Below are positions 1 through 7,444 of a stretch of 64,000 bases of DNA, piece by piece. Each line of letters opens with the position of its first letter. Within the stretch, counting starts at the first letter, position 1. The notes under the pieces were generated by a model. It made no database searches. It had not been told where the DNA came from and worked only from the letters and a program-made list of their open reading frames with translations. The stretch is from Fictibacillus nanhaiensis. GTDB lineage: Bacteria; Bacillota; Bacilli; Bacillales; Fictibacillaceae. The position numbers were made by a program, and so were the translations under genes. The stretch covers positions 434,001 to 498,000 of the forward strand of contig JAFHKR010000039.1 of the NCBI GenBank assembly GCA_017052515.1. The letters are read 5' to 3'.

Positions 1-51
1 GAAATTACAATTGAAGGAATCGGGACACTTCGTAATGAAATAGTAGAATGA
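1..51 (+). CDS. C-terminal end of a fumarylacetoacetate hydrolase (FAH) family protein, partial
   Basis: Only the last 16 codons are inside the window, ending at a TGA at 49-51. The readable tail EITIEGIGTLRNEIVE matches the usual C-terminus of FAH-family enzymes (an IEGIGxLxN segment followed by a short hydrophobic end). Family members are metal-dependent hydrolases, isomerases or decarboxylases acting on dicarbonyl acids. An aldehyde dehydrogenase follows on the same strand after a 36 bp gap, so the two may be cotranscribed. yisL lies 4 kb downstream; in B. subtilis the FAH protein YisK is next to yisL, so this may be yisK. Too little is visible to assign a substrate. Confidence 0.6.
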   Translation, partial: EITIEGIGTLRNEIVE

Positions 52-87
52 AGTCGAATTAACTAGTTACATAGAGGAGGAATTCAT

Positions 88-1512
88 TTGGAAAAACTGC
101 TTTATATTAACGGTTCATGGACAGGAGATTCTCTTGAAAAAATAGAGGTGTATAATCCTGCTAACGGTGAAGTGGTAGGGACTGTAGCATCTTGTGGAAA
201 AGAAGAAACAGATGCTGCGATTGATGCAGCGCACGAAGCGTTTCCGAGCTGGTCAAAGTTAACGGCTTATGAGCGCGCTGACTATCTGATGAAACTGCAT
301 GACTTAATGATCGAACAAAAAGAAGAATTAGCAGAACTAATGACGCTTGAGATGGGAAAACCATTAAAAGAATCTGTAGGTGAAGTGATGTATGCTGCTT
401 CTTTTATTAAGTGGTATGCCGAAGAAGGTAAGCGCATCTACGGCCGTACGATTCCTTCTAGTGCCGAAAATAAGAGAATGCAAGTATTACGCCAGCCTGT
501 TGGGGTCGTTGCAGCCATCACACCGTGGAACTTCCCGGCAGCAATGATCACAAGAAAGCTTGGTCCAGCGCTTGCAGCTGGCTGTACCTTTATTGTGAAG
601 CCACCAAAAGAAACGCCACTAACAGCGATTAAGTTAGTCGAATTAGCCGATCAAGCAGGCTTTCCAAAAGGTGTCATCAATCTTGTAACAGGATCTTCTT
701 CTGTAATCGGCAAAGCCATTATGGATTCTGAGAAAGTTAGAAAAGTTACCTTTACTGGCTCTACAGAGATCGGTAAGAAATTGATCGAGCAAAGTGCCGC
801 AACTGTAAAGAACGTTTCTATGGAACTAGGCGGACATGCTCCAGCTGTTGTTCTTGAGGATGCCGACTTAAATAAAGCAGTCGCTGGAATCGTAGCTTCT
901 AAGTTTCGTAACGCAGGTCAAACGTGCATCTGTATTAACCGAGTATACGTACAAGAAAGTGTTTATGAAGAGTTTGTAGAACGAGTGGCTGCTGAAGCTA
1001 AGAAATTAAAAGTAGGAAACGGTATGGAAGAAGGTACAGATATCGGTCCAATCATTAACAAAGACGGGTATGAAAAGATCTCCGAACACGTGGAAAATGC
1101 GGTTTCAAATGGTGCAGAGTGTGTAACAGGAGGAAAAGGAAGAGCAGATAACGGTGGGTATTATTACGAGCCGACGGTCCTGAAAAATGTTTCACAAGAT
1201 ATGCTGATCATGAATGAAGAAACGTTCGGTCCAGTCATTCCAATTCACAAGATCAGCAGTGTTGAAGAAGGGATCCGCCTTGCAAACACGAGTCCGTTTG
1301 GTTTAGCGGCATATGTTTATACAGAGAGTATGTCCAAAGGAACTCAAGTGGTTGAAGGTTTAGATTACGGAATCATAGGCTGGAACGATGGTGTTCCTTC
1401 TGCTGCACAAGCACCGTTCGGAGGTATGAAAGAGAGCGGTCTTGGCCGTGAAGGTGGAGTAGAAGGTATGGAAGCTTATCTTGAAACGAAATACGTAAGT
1501 TTCGTATTATAA
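88..1512 (+). CDS. NAD(P)-dependent aldehyde dehydrogenase, succinate-semialdehyde dehydrogenase-like
   Basis: The 474-residue protein has the normal length for the ALDH superfamily and should oxidise an aldehyde to its carboxylic acid in the cytoplasm. Visible motifs are PWNFP and GCTFIVKP in the cofactor domain, FTGSTEIGK (nucleotide loop), MELGG with the general base Glu246, GQTC with the catalytic Cys280, and EETFGPV near residue 390. The closest family by eye is the GabD/SSADH type, but the substrate cannot be fixed. The start is a TTG, chosen because GAGGAGG at 74-80 sits seven bases upstream. It lies between an FAH-family gene and an SDR gene on the same strand, which suggests a small catabolic operon for a semialdehyde or dicarbonyl compound. 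Confidence 0.85.
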   Translation: MEKLLYINGSWTGDSLEKIEVYNPANGEVVGTVASCGKEETDAAIDAAHEAFPSWSKLTAYERADYLMKLHDLMIEQKEELAELMTLEMGKPLKESVGEVMYAASFIKWYAEEGKRIYGRTIPSSAENKRMQVLRQPVGVVAAITPWNFPAAMITRKLGPALAAGCTFIVKPPKETPLTAIKLVELADQAGFPKGVINLVTGSSSVIGKAIMDSEKVRKVTFTGSTEIGKKLIEQSAATVKNVSMELGGHAPAVVLEDADLNKAVAGIVASKFRNAGQTCICINRVYVQESVYEEFVERVAAEAKKLKVGNGMEEGTDIGPIINKDGYEKISEHVENAVSNGAECVTGGKGRADNGGYYYEPTVLKNVSQDMLIMNEETFGPVIPIHKISSVEEGIRLANTSPFGLAAYVYTESMSKGTQVVEGLDYGIIGWNDGVPSAAQAPFGGMKESGLGREGGVEGMEAYLETKYVSFVL

Positions 1513-1542
1513 AATCTTTCTAAGAAACCAGGTGAATGTGAT

Positions 1543-2331
1543 ATGGATTTAGGGCTAAAAGGAAAAAATGTACTTGTCCTTGCTTCAAGTAAAGGACTTG
1601 GAAAAGCTTGCGCACTTGAATTTGCACGAGAAGGTGCGAACGTGATGCTAACCAGCCGTGATGAAGAGCAGCTTTCTTTGACAGCGGAAGAGATAAAGCG
1701 GGAAACAGGCGCAGTGGTTACTTATAAAAAATGTGACATCACACAGCGCAATGAAATCGATGAGCTTGTAGCAACAGTAGTTGAGAAGTTTGGGAGTGTG
1801 GACGTGCTCGTAAACAATGCAGGAGGTCCTCCAGCTGGTACGTTCAATGATTTTGAAGATGAGCATTGGCAAGGTGCTTTTGAGTTAACGTTACTGAGTC
1901 TTGTGCGTTCCGTTCGAGCCGTTACGCCTAACATGATTAAAAACGGTGGAGGACGCATCGTGAATATCGCTTCTTCGTCCTTTAAACAGCCGATCGACGG
2001 ACTCATCTTATCTAACACTTTCCGAACAGCCATTAACGGATTATCTAAGAGTCTTTCACAAGAGTTAGGGAAAGACGGCATTTTGATCAATACGATCGGG
2101 CCGGGACGAATTGGAACTGATCGAGTAGGTGAATTAGATCAAATGGTGGCTGAGAAAAAAGGAGTTTCTGCAGAAGAGGTCAGAACTTCCATGGAAAGTG
2201 GAATTCCGCTTGGTCGTTACGGTGAACCTGCAGAGTTTGCTAAGATGGTCGTGTTCCTTTGCTCTGATGCAAACACTTATATAACGGGGCAGTCACTGCT
2301 GATCGATGGCGGTATGGTGAAAGCACTATAA
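1543..2331 (+). CDS. Atypical short-chain dehydrogenase/reductase lacking the YxxxK catalytic pair
   Basis: A 262-residue Rossmann protein of the SDR superfamily, 30 bp after the aldehyde dehydrogenase and probably in its operon. The N-terminal cofactor loop reads LASSKGLG instead of the usual TGxxxGIG, NNAGG is present near residue 90, and the C-terminus has the typical ITGQSLLIDGG. Where classical SDRs have YxxxK, this protein reads SNTFR, so both the catalytic Tyr and Lys are replaced (by Ser and Arg when aligned through the following GLSKSL). The upstream Ser region (IASSS) remains. It may reduce by a different mechanism or act in a non-redox role. A terminator follows directly. Confidence 0.8.
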   Translation: MDLGLKGKNVLVLASSKGLGKACALEFAREGANVMLTSRDEEQLSLTAEEIKRETGAVVTYKKCDITQRNEIDELVATVVEKFGSVDVLVNNAGGPPAGTFNDFEDEHWQGAFELTLLSLVRSVRAVTPNMIKNGGGRIVNIASSSFKQPIDGLILSNTFRTAINGLSKSLSQELGKDGILINTIGPGRIGTDRVGELDQMVAEKKGVSAEEVRTSMESGIPLGRYGEPAEFAKMVVFLCSDANTYITGQSLLIDGGMVKAL

Positions 2332-2337
2332 TTGGAA

Positions 2338-2367
2338 GAAGCAGCTCACTCTGGCTGCTTCTTTTTT
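2338..2367 (+). terminator. Intrinsic terminator after the aldehyde dehydrogenase-SDR operon
   Basis: GAAGCAGC and GCTGCTTC form a perfect 8 bp stem with an 8 nt loop, followed by six T residues. It begins seven bases past the SDR stop codon. Confidence 0.9.
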
Positions 2368-2415
2368 GAGTTAAGTGTGGGGTATAAGTTTCAGTGTAGA
2401 TGTCAATTTTTGTAG

Positions 2416-2540
2416 ACTCGTGGATAAACAGTGAAAACTTTTGGATTGGGAGCTAAAACTTCTGGATAAAATGCTAAAATTTTTGGATTGATCCATAAAA
2501 GTTGTGGATTCATCTATCAAACTGAGGATAAATCCCCTAG
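2416..2540. repeat. Six degenerate 21-bp tandem units
   Basis: The motif TGGAT (AGGAT in the last unit) recurs at 2421, 2442, 2463, 2484, 2505 and about 2525, so the spacing is 21 bp. Unit ends are also conserved as AAA, for example ACTTCTGGATAAAATGCTAA followed by A at 2458-2478. The 285 bp gap between the SDR and rocD holds this array and two terminators, with no convincing gene. Related units occur at 49059-49160 and, inverted, at 53302-53447. Confidence 0.75.
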
Positions 2541-2574
2541 TGCGTATATGAAACTGAGCTCAATGATAGCCCCC

Positions 2575-2603
2575 AAAAAAAGCTGACTCCAAAAAGAGTC
2601 AGC
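2575..2603 (-). terminator. Intrinsic terminator of rocD
   Basis: On the minus strand GCTGACTC and GAGTCAGC form an 8 bp stem around a 6 nt loop, followed by a run of seven T residues. It lies 14 bp past the rocD stop. Confidence 0.9.
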
Positions 2604-2616
2604 CTCAGTCGATGAT

Positions 2617-3825
2617 TTAAACAGAAAGTACTTTTTTAATGCGTTCGATCGCCCAATCTAGATCTTCATCAGAAATGATTAAAGGTGGCGCGAAACGAAT
2701 AACGTTTTCGTGTGTTTCTTTACATAACAGGCCTTGTTCTTTTAAGCGCTCACAATATGGACGAGCGGGTTCGTTCAATTCAACACCTATAAAGAGACCT
2801 TTACCACGAACTTCTTTTATTACTGGATTATCGATCTTCTTTAGCTCGCCTAAGAAATATTCACCAAGTTTGAGTGAACGCTCAACTAAGTTTTCTTCTA
2901 CAAGCACGTCTACAGAAGCTACAGATACCGCACAAGAAAGCGGGTTTCCACCGAATGTTGATCCGTGAGATCCAGGATTGAACACGCCGAGAATTTCGCG
3001 ATTAGCTGCTACACATGAGATCGGCATTACACCACCGCCAAGTGCTTTTCCTAAGATGTACATGTCTGGCTCGATTTCTTCCCAGTCACAAGCAAACATT
3101 TTGCCAGAACGTCCAAGTCCAGATTGGATTTCATCCGCTACAAAAAGTACATTTTCGGACTTACAAACATCAAGAGCTTCCTTCAAGAAACCTTCGCGTG
3201 GAATAACGATTCCTGCTTCACCTTGGATCGGCTCTAGAATGAATGCAGCTGTATTAGGTGTAATGGCTGCTTTTAACGCGTCTAAGTCACCATAAGGAAT
3301 TACTTTGATTCCCGGGAGCATCGGACCGAATCCACGTTGGTAATCAGGATCAGATGACATCGATACGGCTGTCATCGTACGTCCATGGAAGTTTCCTTCA
3401 CAAACGATGATCTCAGCTTGATTATCCGCAACACCTTTTACATCATATGCCCAACGGCGAACAGCTTTAATAGCCGTCTCAACCGCTTCAGCACCTGTGT
3501 TCATCGGTAATACCATATCTTTCTTCGTTAGACTTGATACTTTTTCATAAAAGTCTCCAAGTTGGTCGTTATGGAATGCACGTGATGTTAGTGTTACTTT
3601 GTCTGCTTGGTCTTTTAGTGCTTGAATGATTTTAGGGTGGCGGTGCCCTTGGTTTACCGCAGAGTATGCACTTAGCATGTCCATGTAGCGGTTACCTTCT
3701 GGATCTGTTACCCATACACCTTCGGCTACCGAGATAACGATAGGAAGTGGATGATAGTTTTGTGCACCATATTGTTCCGTTTTTGAAATTACAGTTTCTG
3801 TATTTTTCGTTTCTGTCTGTTTCAA
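2617..3825 (-). CDS. rocD: Ornithine aminotransferase (ornithine-oxo-acid transaminase)
   Basis: This PLP enzyme converts ornithine and 2-oxoglutarate to glutamate-5-semialdehyde and glutamate in arginine/ornithine catabolism. Class III aminotransferase motifs are visible: [33 protein letters not shown] with the cofactor-binding Asp, ILGKALGGG with the Schiff-base Lys, and [12 protein letters not shown]. The frame is open to a GTG at 3834, but GAGGTG at the equivalent place reads better as the ribosome binding site for a TTG at 3825. That gives 402 residues, close to the 401 I remember for B. subtilis RocD. No other roc genes are nearby. A palindrome overlaps its likely promoter. Confidence 0.93.
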   Translation of the reverse strand: MKQTETKNTETVISKTEQYGAQNYHPLPIVISVAEGVWVTDPEGNRYMDMLSAYSAVNQGHRHPKIIQALKDQADKVTLTSRAFHNDQLGDFYEKVSSLTKKDMVLPMNTGAEAVETAIKAVRRWAYDVKGVADNQAEIIVCEGNFHGRTMTAVSMSSDPDYQRGFGPMLPGIKVIPYGDLDALKAAITPNTAAFILEPIQGEAGIVIPREGFLKEALDVCKSENVLFVADEIQSGLGRSGKMFACDWEEIEPDMYILGKALGGGVMPISCVAANREILGVFNPGSHGSTFGGNPLSCAVSVASVDVLVEENLVERSLKLGEYFLGELKKIDNPVIKEVRGKGLFIGVELNEPARPYCERLKEQGLLCKETHENVIRFAPPLIISDEDLDWAIERIKKVLSV

Positions 3826-3856
3826 AGGAAACACCTCAATTCTGCAAGATTTCTCA

Positions 3857-3875
3857 CATTGCTATTATAGCAATG
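3857..3875. promoter_or_regulatory. 19-bp palindrome, candidate operator over the rocD -10 element
   Basis: CATTGCTAT-T-ATAGCAATG is a perfect 9 bp inverted repeat with a one-base centre. It covers the proposed rocD -10 hexamer. It does not match an operator I can name, so the regulator is unknown. Confidence 0.55.
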
Positions 3876-3892
3876 AAAGTGCTTACTTTACA
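3864..3892 (-). promoter_or_regulatory. Candidate SigA promoter of rocD
   Basis: On the minus strand, TGTAAA (3887-3892) and TATAAT (3864-3869) are separated by 17 bp and point at rocD. No clear -12/-24 (SigL) element was found by eye, although B. subtilis roc genes use one. Confidence 0.5.
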
Positions 3893-3972
3893 GAGGGAAC
3901 TCATTTCATTGCCTAGTTTATAACAGTTCATGGTATAGTTATATGGAGAATTATACATAGGAGGATATATTT

Positions 3973-4329
3973 ATGATTCATGCTCACGTAACATCTTGGT
4001 TCCTGGCGTTAATTTTGTTTTTTGTAACGTATATGCTATACAAAAAAAATGCCGGAAAAAAATCAAAAATTTTGCATATGATTCTTCGCGTTTTGTACTT
4101 AGCGATCCTTGCAACAGGAGGCCATATGCTTGCTGGTTATCTAACGGACCCTGGTATCGTTAATCAAGGACCGATTATCATCAAAGGAACTTTAGGAGTT
4201 GTTCTCATCGGTTTGATGGAGATCATCCTTGTACAAAGAAAACGTGGTGAAAGTCGCCTGCTGAACTGGGTGTTTTTCTGGATCACTTTATTATTAGTGT
4301 TATTCTACGGTTATTCCGTTCTTGGTTAA
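3973..4329 (+). CDS. yisL: YisL family membrane protein (DUF1516)
   Basis: A 118-residue protein with four hydrophobic segments, at about residues 5-24, 37-55, 67-86 and 97-116. It starts MIHAHVTSW, as YisL proteins do, and matches the family in length and TM layout. The function is unknown. GGAGGATAT precedes the ATG, and a strong terminator follows, so the gene is probably a single transcription unit divergent from rocD. In B. subtilis yisL lies near asnO, and both genes are in this window. Confidence 0.85.
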   Translation: MIHAHVTSWFLALILFFVTYMLYKKNAGKKSKILHMILRVLYLAILATGGHMLAGYLTDPGIVNQGPIIIKGTLGVVLIGLMEIILVQRKRGESRLLNWVFFWITLLLVLFYGYSVLG

Positions 4330-4336
4330 TACTTTT

Positions 4337-4366
4337 AAAAGTCGCTCTTTACGGAGCGACTTTTTT
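4337..4366 (+). terminator. Intrinsic terminator of yisL
   Basis: GTCGCTC and GAGCGAC form a stem with a short loop, extended by AAAA on the 5' side, and followed by six T residues. Confidence 0.9.
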
Positions 4367-4481
4367 ATTTGTATAAAATAACCATCTATTGTTTTGTTAA
4401 CAATGCCTCCTGTGCACCGATATAAATGATAGAAACGTATCACTATATTAATGGGGTTCATTGGACAGATGAGGTGTAAGA

Positions 4482-6260
4482 ATGAAAGAGATGGATGAAT
4501 ATTTAGCGCTATCTCATTTAATCAAGATGAATACGAAAGAGATGGAAGAGCTTAATGATAACTTAATTGAATCTGAACAACGCTATAAGTCGTTGTTCGA
4601 TCATAATCCAGATATGATCTATTCTATGGATTTAAAAGGGTATATAACGAGTGTAAATCATGCACTCGTTCAGTCCTTAGAGTATTCAGAAGAAGAGTTG
4701 CTCTCGACCCATGCACTGCAATTTGTATGTGAGGAAGATCATAAACGGGTCGTTGAACACTTTAGGCTTGCCATACATGATAAACCGCAAAATTTTGTGG
4801 CGAGTATTAAGAAAAAAGATGGCGGCCACATTTTAAACAGCATCACGAACATTCCCATTGTTGTGAACGATCAAGTTGTTGGTGTATATGGGATCGGAAA
4901 GAACATCACGTGGCAGAAGAAAGCGGAAGAAGAGATCGAACAACTTGCATTCCACGACTCGTTAACAGGTCTGCCAAATCGAAGTTTATTCGAAAAGAGG
5001 TTAAGAGAACTCGTCTCTGAAAGTGATCATTCAAACCAATTATTAGCTGTAATGTTTGTGGATATTGATCATTTCAAAATTATTAATGAGAGTTTAGGCC
5101 ACCATATCGGAGACGTTGTGTTAAGGCATGTAAGCAATCAACTTAGACAGGTGATTCATAGTCAAGACTTACTATGCCGATTTGCTGGGGATTTATTTAC
5201 ATTAATCTTAACGATTGAAAAACCAGCTGATGTAATCGATACAGCAGATCGGATAGAAGAAGCGCTTCAATTGCCGATCTATCTTGATGGCCAAGAGTAT
5301 ACCGTTAGTACGTCGATTGGGGTCAGCATCTATCCAAATGATAGTACGAGTGCCGATGTTCTCATCAAGAATGCTGACACCGCTCTCCATAAAGCGAAAG
5401 AAAAGGGCAGAGGAAAGCGTGAATTCTTTACCGGTGATATGAACGCATTCACACTTGAACGGTTAAAGCTAGAAGGCTTTTTACGTAAGGCGGTTCAAAA
5501 GGGTGAGCTAGAACCTTACTTTCAGCCTCAATATTGTTTGAAAACGGAAAGAATTATTGGATTTGAAGCACTTGTAAGATGGAATCATCCTGAATTGGGA
5601 CTAATTTCTCCAATGCAATTCATTCCTTTAGCTGAAGAAATCGGGCTTATTGATGAAATCGGGCGGTTTGTTCTATTCGAATCTTGTAAGCAACTTAAGA
5701 GATGGCATGATAATGGAGCTCCTACTCTTTCTGTTTCTGTTAATGTATCTGGTAGACAGTTTCAGAGGTTATCATTTGTCTATGAAGTAAAAGAAGCGAT
5801 AGAAACGGCCGGAATATCCGCAGAATATCTACATCTCGAGTTAACAGAGAGTACGATGATTCAAAATGTACAATACAGTATCAGCATCATGCAAGAATTA
5901 AGAGAGCTAGGTGTTCGTTTATCGATCGACGATTTTGGTACGGGTTACAGTTCTCTGAGTTATTTAAAAGATTTCCCGGTCGATTATTTAAAAATCGATC
6001 AAAGCTTTATCAGACATCTTAGCGATGACTTCTTTAACACGAGTGATGCAGCGATCATTAAAGCAATCATTATGATGTGTGAAGGACTCTCTCTATCAAC
6101 AGTGGCAGAAGGTGTTGAAACACATGAACAGATGAAATTACTACAAGAGTATGGCTGTCACACTGCTCAAGGATATATAATCAGCAAGCCTATGCCTGCT
6201 TGTGAGGCGAATGAGTTCTTAAGAAATTTCTTATCGGCAAAAAACAGCACAACTCCTTAA
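4482..6260 (+). CDS. PAS-GGDEF-EAL protein with degenerate GGDEF, probable cyclic-di-GMP phosphodiesterase
   Basis: The 592-residue protein has a PAS domain at about residues 29-145, a GGDEF domain at about 150-315 and an EAL domain at about 325-585. It has no transmembrane segment and should be cytoplasmic. The GGDEF site reads AGDLF (residues 235-239), so cyclase activity is unlikely; GTP binding may persist. The EAL domain looks complete: EAL at 362-364, the ELTES glutamate, DDFGTGYSS, LKIDQSF and TVAEGVET. It is therefore inferred to hydrolyse c-di-GMP under control of the PAS sensor, whose ligand is unknown. The gene stands alone between terminators. The ATG at 4482 follows a GAGGTG. Confidence 0.9.
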   Translation: MKEMDEYLALSHLIKMNTKEMEELNDNLIESEQRYKSLFDHNPDMIYSMDLKGYITSVNHALVQSLEYSEEELLSTHALQFVCEEDHKRVVEHFRLAIHDKPQNFVASIKKKDGGHILNSITNIPIVVNDQVVGVYGIGKNITWQKKAEEEIEQLAFHDSLTGLPNRSLFEKRLRELVSESDHSNQLLAVMFVDIDHFKIINESLGHHIGDVVLRHVSNQLRQVIHSQDLLCRFAGDLFTLILTIEKPADVIDTADRIEEALQLPIYLDGQEYTVSTSIGVSIYPNDSTSADVLIKNADTALHKAKEKGRGKREFFTGDMNAFTLERLKLEGFLRKAVQKGELEPYFQPQYCLKTERIIGFEALVRWNHPELGLISPMQFIPLAEEIGLIDEIGRFVLFESCKQLKRWHDNGAPTLSVSVNVSGRQFQRLSFVYEVKEAIETAGISAEYLHLELTESTMIQNVQYSISIMQELRELGVRLSIDDFGTGYSSLSYLKDFPVDYLKIDQSFIRHLSDDFFNTSDAAIIKAIIMMCEGLSLSTVAEGVETHEQMKLLQEYGCHTAQGYIISKPMPACEANEFLRNFLSAKNSTTP

Positions 6261-6277
6261 AGGGTGTGCTGTTTTTT
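6241..6277 (+). terminator. Intrinsic terminator of the GGDEF-EAL gene
   Basis: AAAACAGCAC pairs with GTGCTGTTTT, with more T residues following. The 5' arm overlaps the last codons of the gene. Confidence 0.85.
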
Positions 6278-6337
6278 GATTGATTCTATTAGAATTTTTG
6301 CTTTTTATTGTTTTGTATGTCTTTACCTTCATTGCTT

Positions 6338-6405
6338 GGTTGATTGAAGTGGAAGATGTGAGACTCCTACAGGACGAGCGGACAAGTGGAGACTCCTAAT
6401 GGCGC
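6338..6405. repeat. Truncated copy (left half) of a Bacillaceae dispersed repeat
   Basis: The stretch has a TTGATTGAAGTGGAAGATG block, then GAGACTCCTAC, AGGAC, GCGGACAAGTGGAGACTCC and AATGGCGC. It matches the left half of the element at 14781-14931, breaks off, and is followed one base later by the stop codon of the permease gene on the other strand. Confidence 0.7.
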
Positions 6406-6406
6406 A

Positions 6407-7444
6407 TTATTTTTTCTTTTCATAATACATAAACGCCAGGGCACCGATCAGAATCGAACCTTTTACGATATCTTGTGCATAGTAAGGCACGTTCAGCATC
6501 GTTAAACCATTTAGAAGTATACCGATCAAAACAGCACCTACAAAAGTGCCGATCACATTCGGTTTTCCAGCACCAAATACAGAAAAGCCAATAAACGCAG
6601 CGGCAACACCATCCATCAATAGAGGAGCACCAGCGGAAACTTGGCCGGTTCCAATTCGTGCTGCTAACAGAATACCTGCAAGAGTGGCAAAGAATGCAGA
6701 TAAAAGATAAGCATACATCTTGTAGCGCTGAACAGGGACACCAGATAGACGAGCAGCTTCTTCATTTCCTCCTGTAATGTATAATAATCTGCCGAAGCGA
6801 GTCTGCTGTAGAATGATATGAACAACAATAACCGCGATCAGCATGATGATGACAGGTACCGGAACAGACCATATTTCACCTTGACCAATATACAAGAAAG
6901 AAGGAAGGAAAACCCCAGGAGCTGTTCCACCTTCTGATAAAGGCATATTGTTGTAGATCGAAAATCCTTTTGTGAACGTAAGATGCAATCCATTGATGAT
7001 ATACATTACCGCTAATGTGGCGAGTAGATCTGGAAGCCTTACTTTTACAACGAAGAACGAGTTTAATAGACCTACTAATAGACCGATTGCTATCGGAATA
7101 AGAATGGCGACGATCGTTTCTTGGCGATATAGAACGAGAGCTGCTGCACTTGTAACCGTTGCAAGGCTCGCAGTGGATCCAACAGAAAGGTCAAAGCCCC
7201 CAACGATCAAGGATATGGTTACACCAATCGCAAGCAACGTAATGATAGAAACGGAGCGTAGGATATCCGTAAAGTTTTGATAGCTTAAGAACTTGTCGTT
7301 TGCAAGACTAAATCCAATAACGGTTAATAATATGACAAGAAGGGTACCGTATCGGTAAAGAAAAGGAAAGATCTTTTCTTGAAGTGAGAGTTTAGAAGTG
7401 TTTAGATCGTTCTCAACGTGTTCTTTATGAACGTACTGTGCCAT
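6407..7444 (-). CDS. Ribose-type ABC transporter permease, inferred methylthioribose importer subunit
   Basis: A 345-residue inner-membrane protein of the RbsC/branched permease family with about ten hydrophobic segments. Family hallmarks GGFDLSVGS near residue 65 and GLLNSFFVV near residue 125 are visible. It should form the membrane channel with the ATPase encoded just upstream. The ATG at 7444 is chosen because GGAGG precedes it by a suitable distance; the frame continues to 7462 without a better site. It overlaps the ATPase gene by 20 bp. As the last gene of the S-box mtnK-mtnA operon it is inferred to import methylthioribose or a related thiosugar; sequence alone does not give the substrate. 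Confidence 0.85.
   Translation of the reverse strand: MAQYVHKEHVENDLNTSKLSLQEKIFPFLYRYGTLLVILLTVIGFSLANDKFLSYQNFTDILRSVSIITLLAIGVTISLIVGGFDLSVGSTASLATVTSAAALVLYRQETIVAILIPIAIGLLVGLLNSFFVVKVRLPDLLATLAVMYIINGLHLTFTKGFSIYNNMPLSEGGTAPGVFLPSFLYIGQGEIWSVPVPVIIMLIAVIVVHIILQQTRFGRLLYITGGNEEAARLSGVPVQRYKMYAYLLSAFFATLAGILLAARIGTGQVSAGAPLLMDGVAAAFIGFSVFGAGKPNVIGTFVGAVLIGILLNGLTMLNVPYYAQDIVKGSILIGALAFMYYEKKK

Noticed and set aside
1722-2090. 122-codon frame antisense to the SDR gene
   Set aside because: It lies wholly opposite a well-supported gene and has no ribosome binding site or recognisable motif.
2416-2540. Minus-strand open frame through the 21-bp units
   Set aside because: The open frame results from the repeat period being a multiple of three; it has no start site with a ribosome binding site and a Ser-rich, unlikely product.
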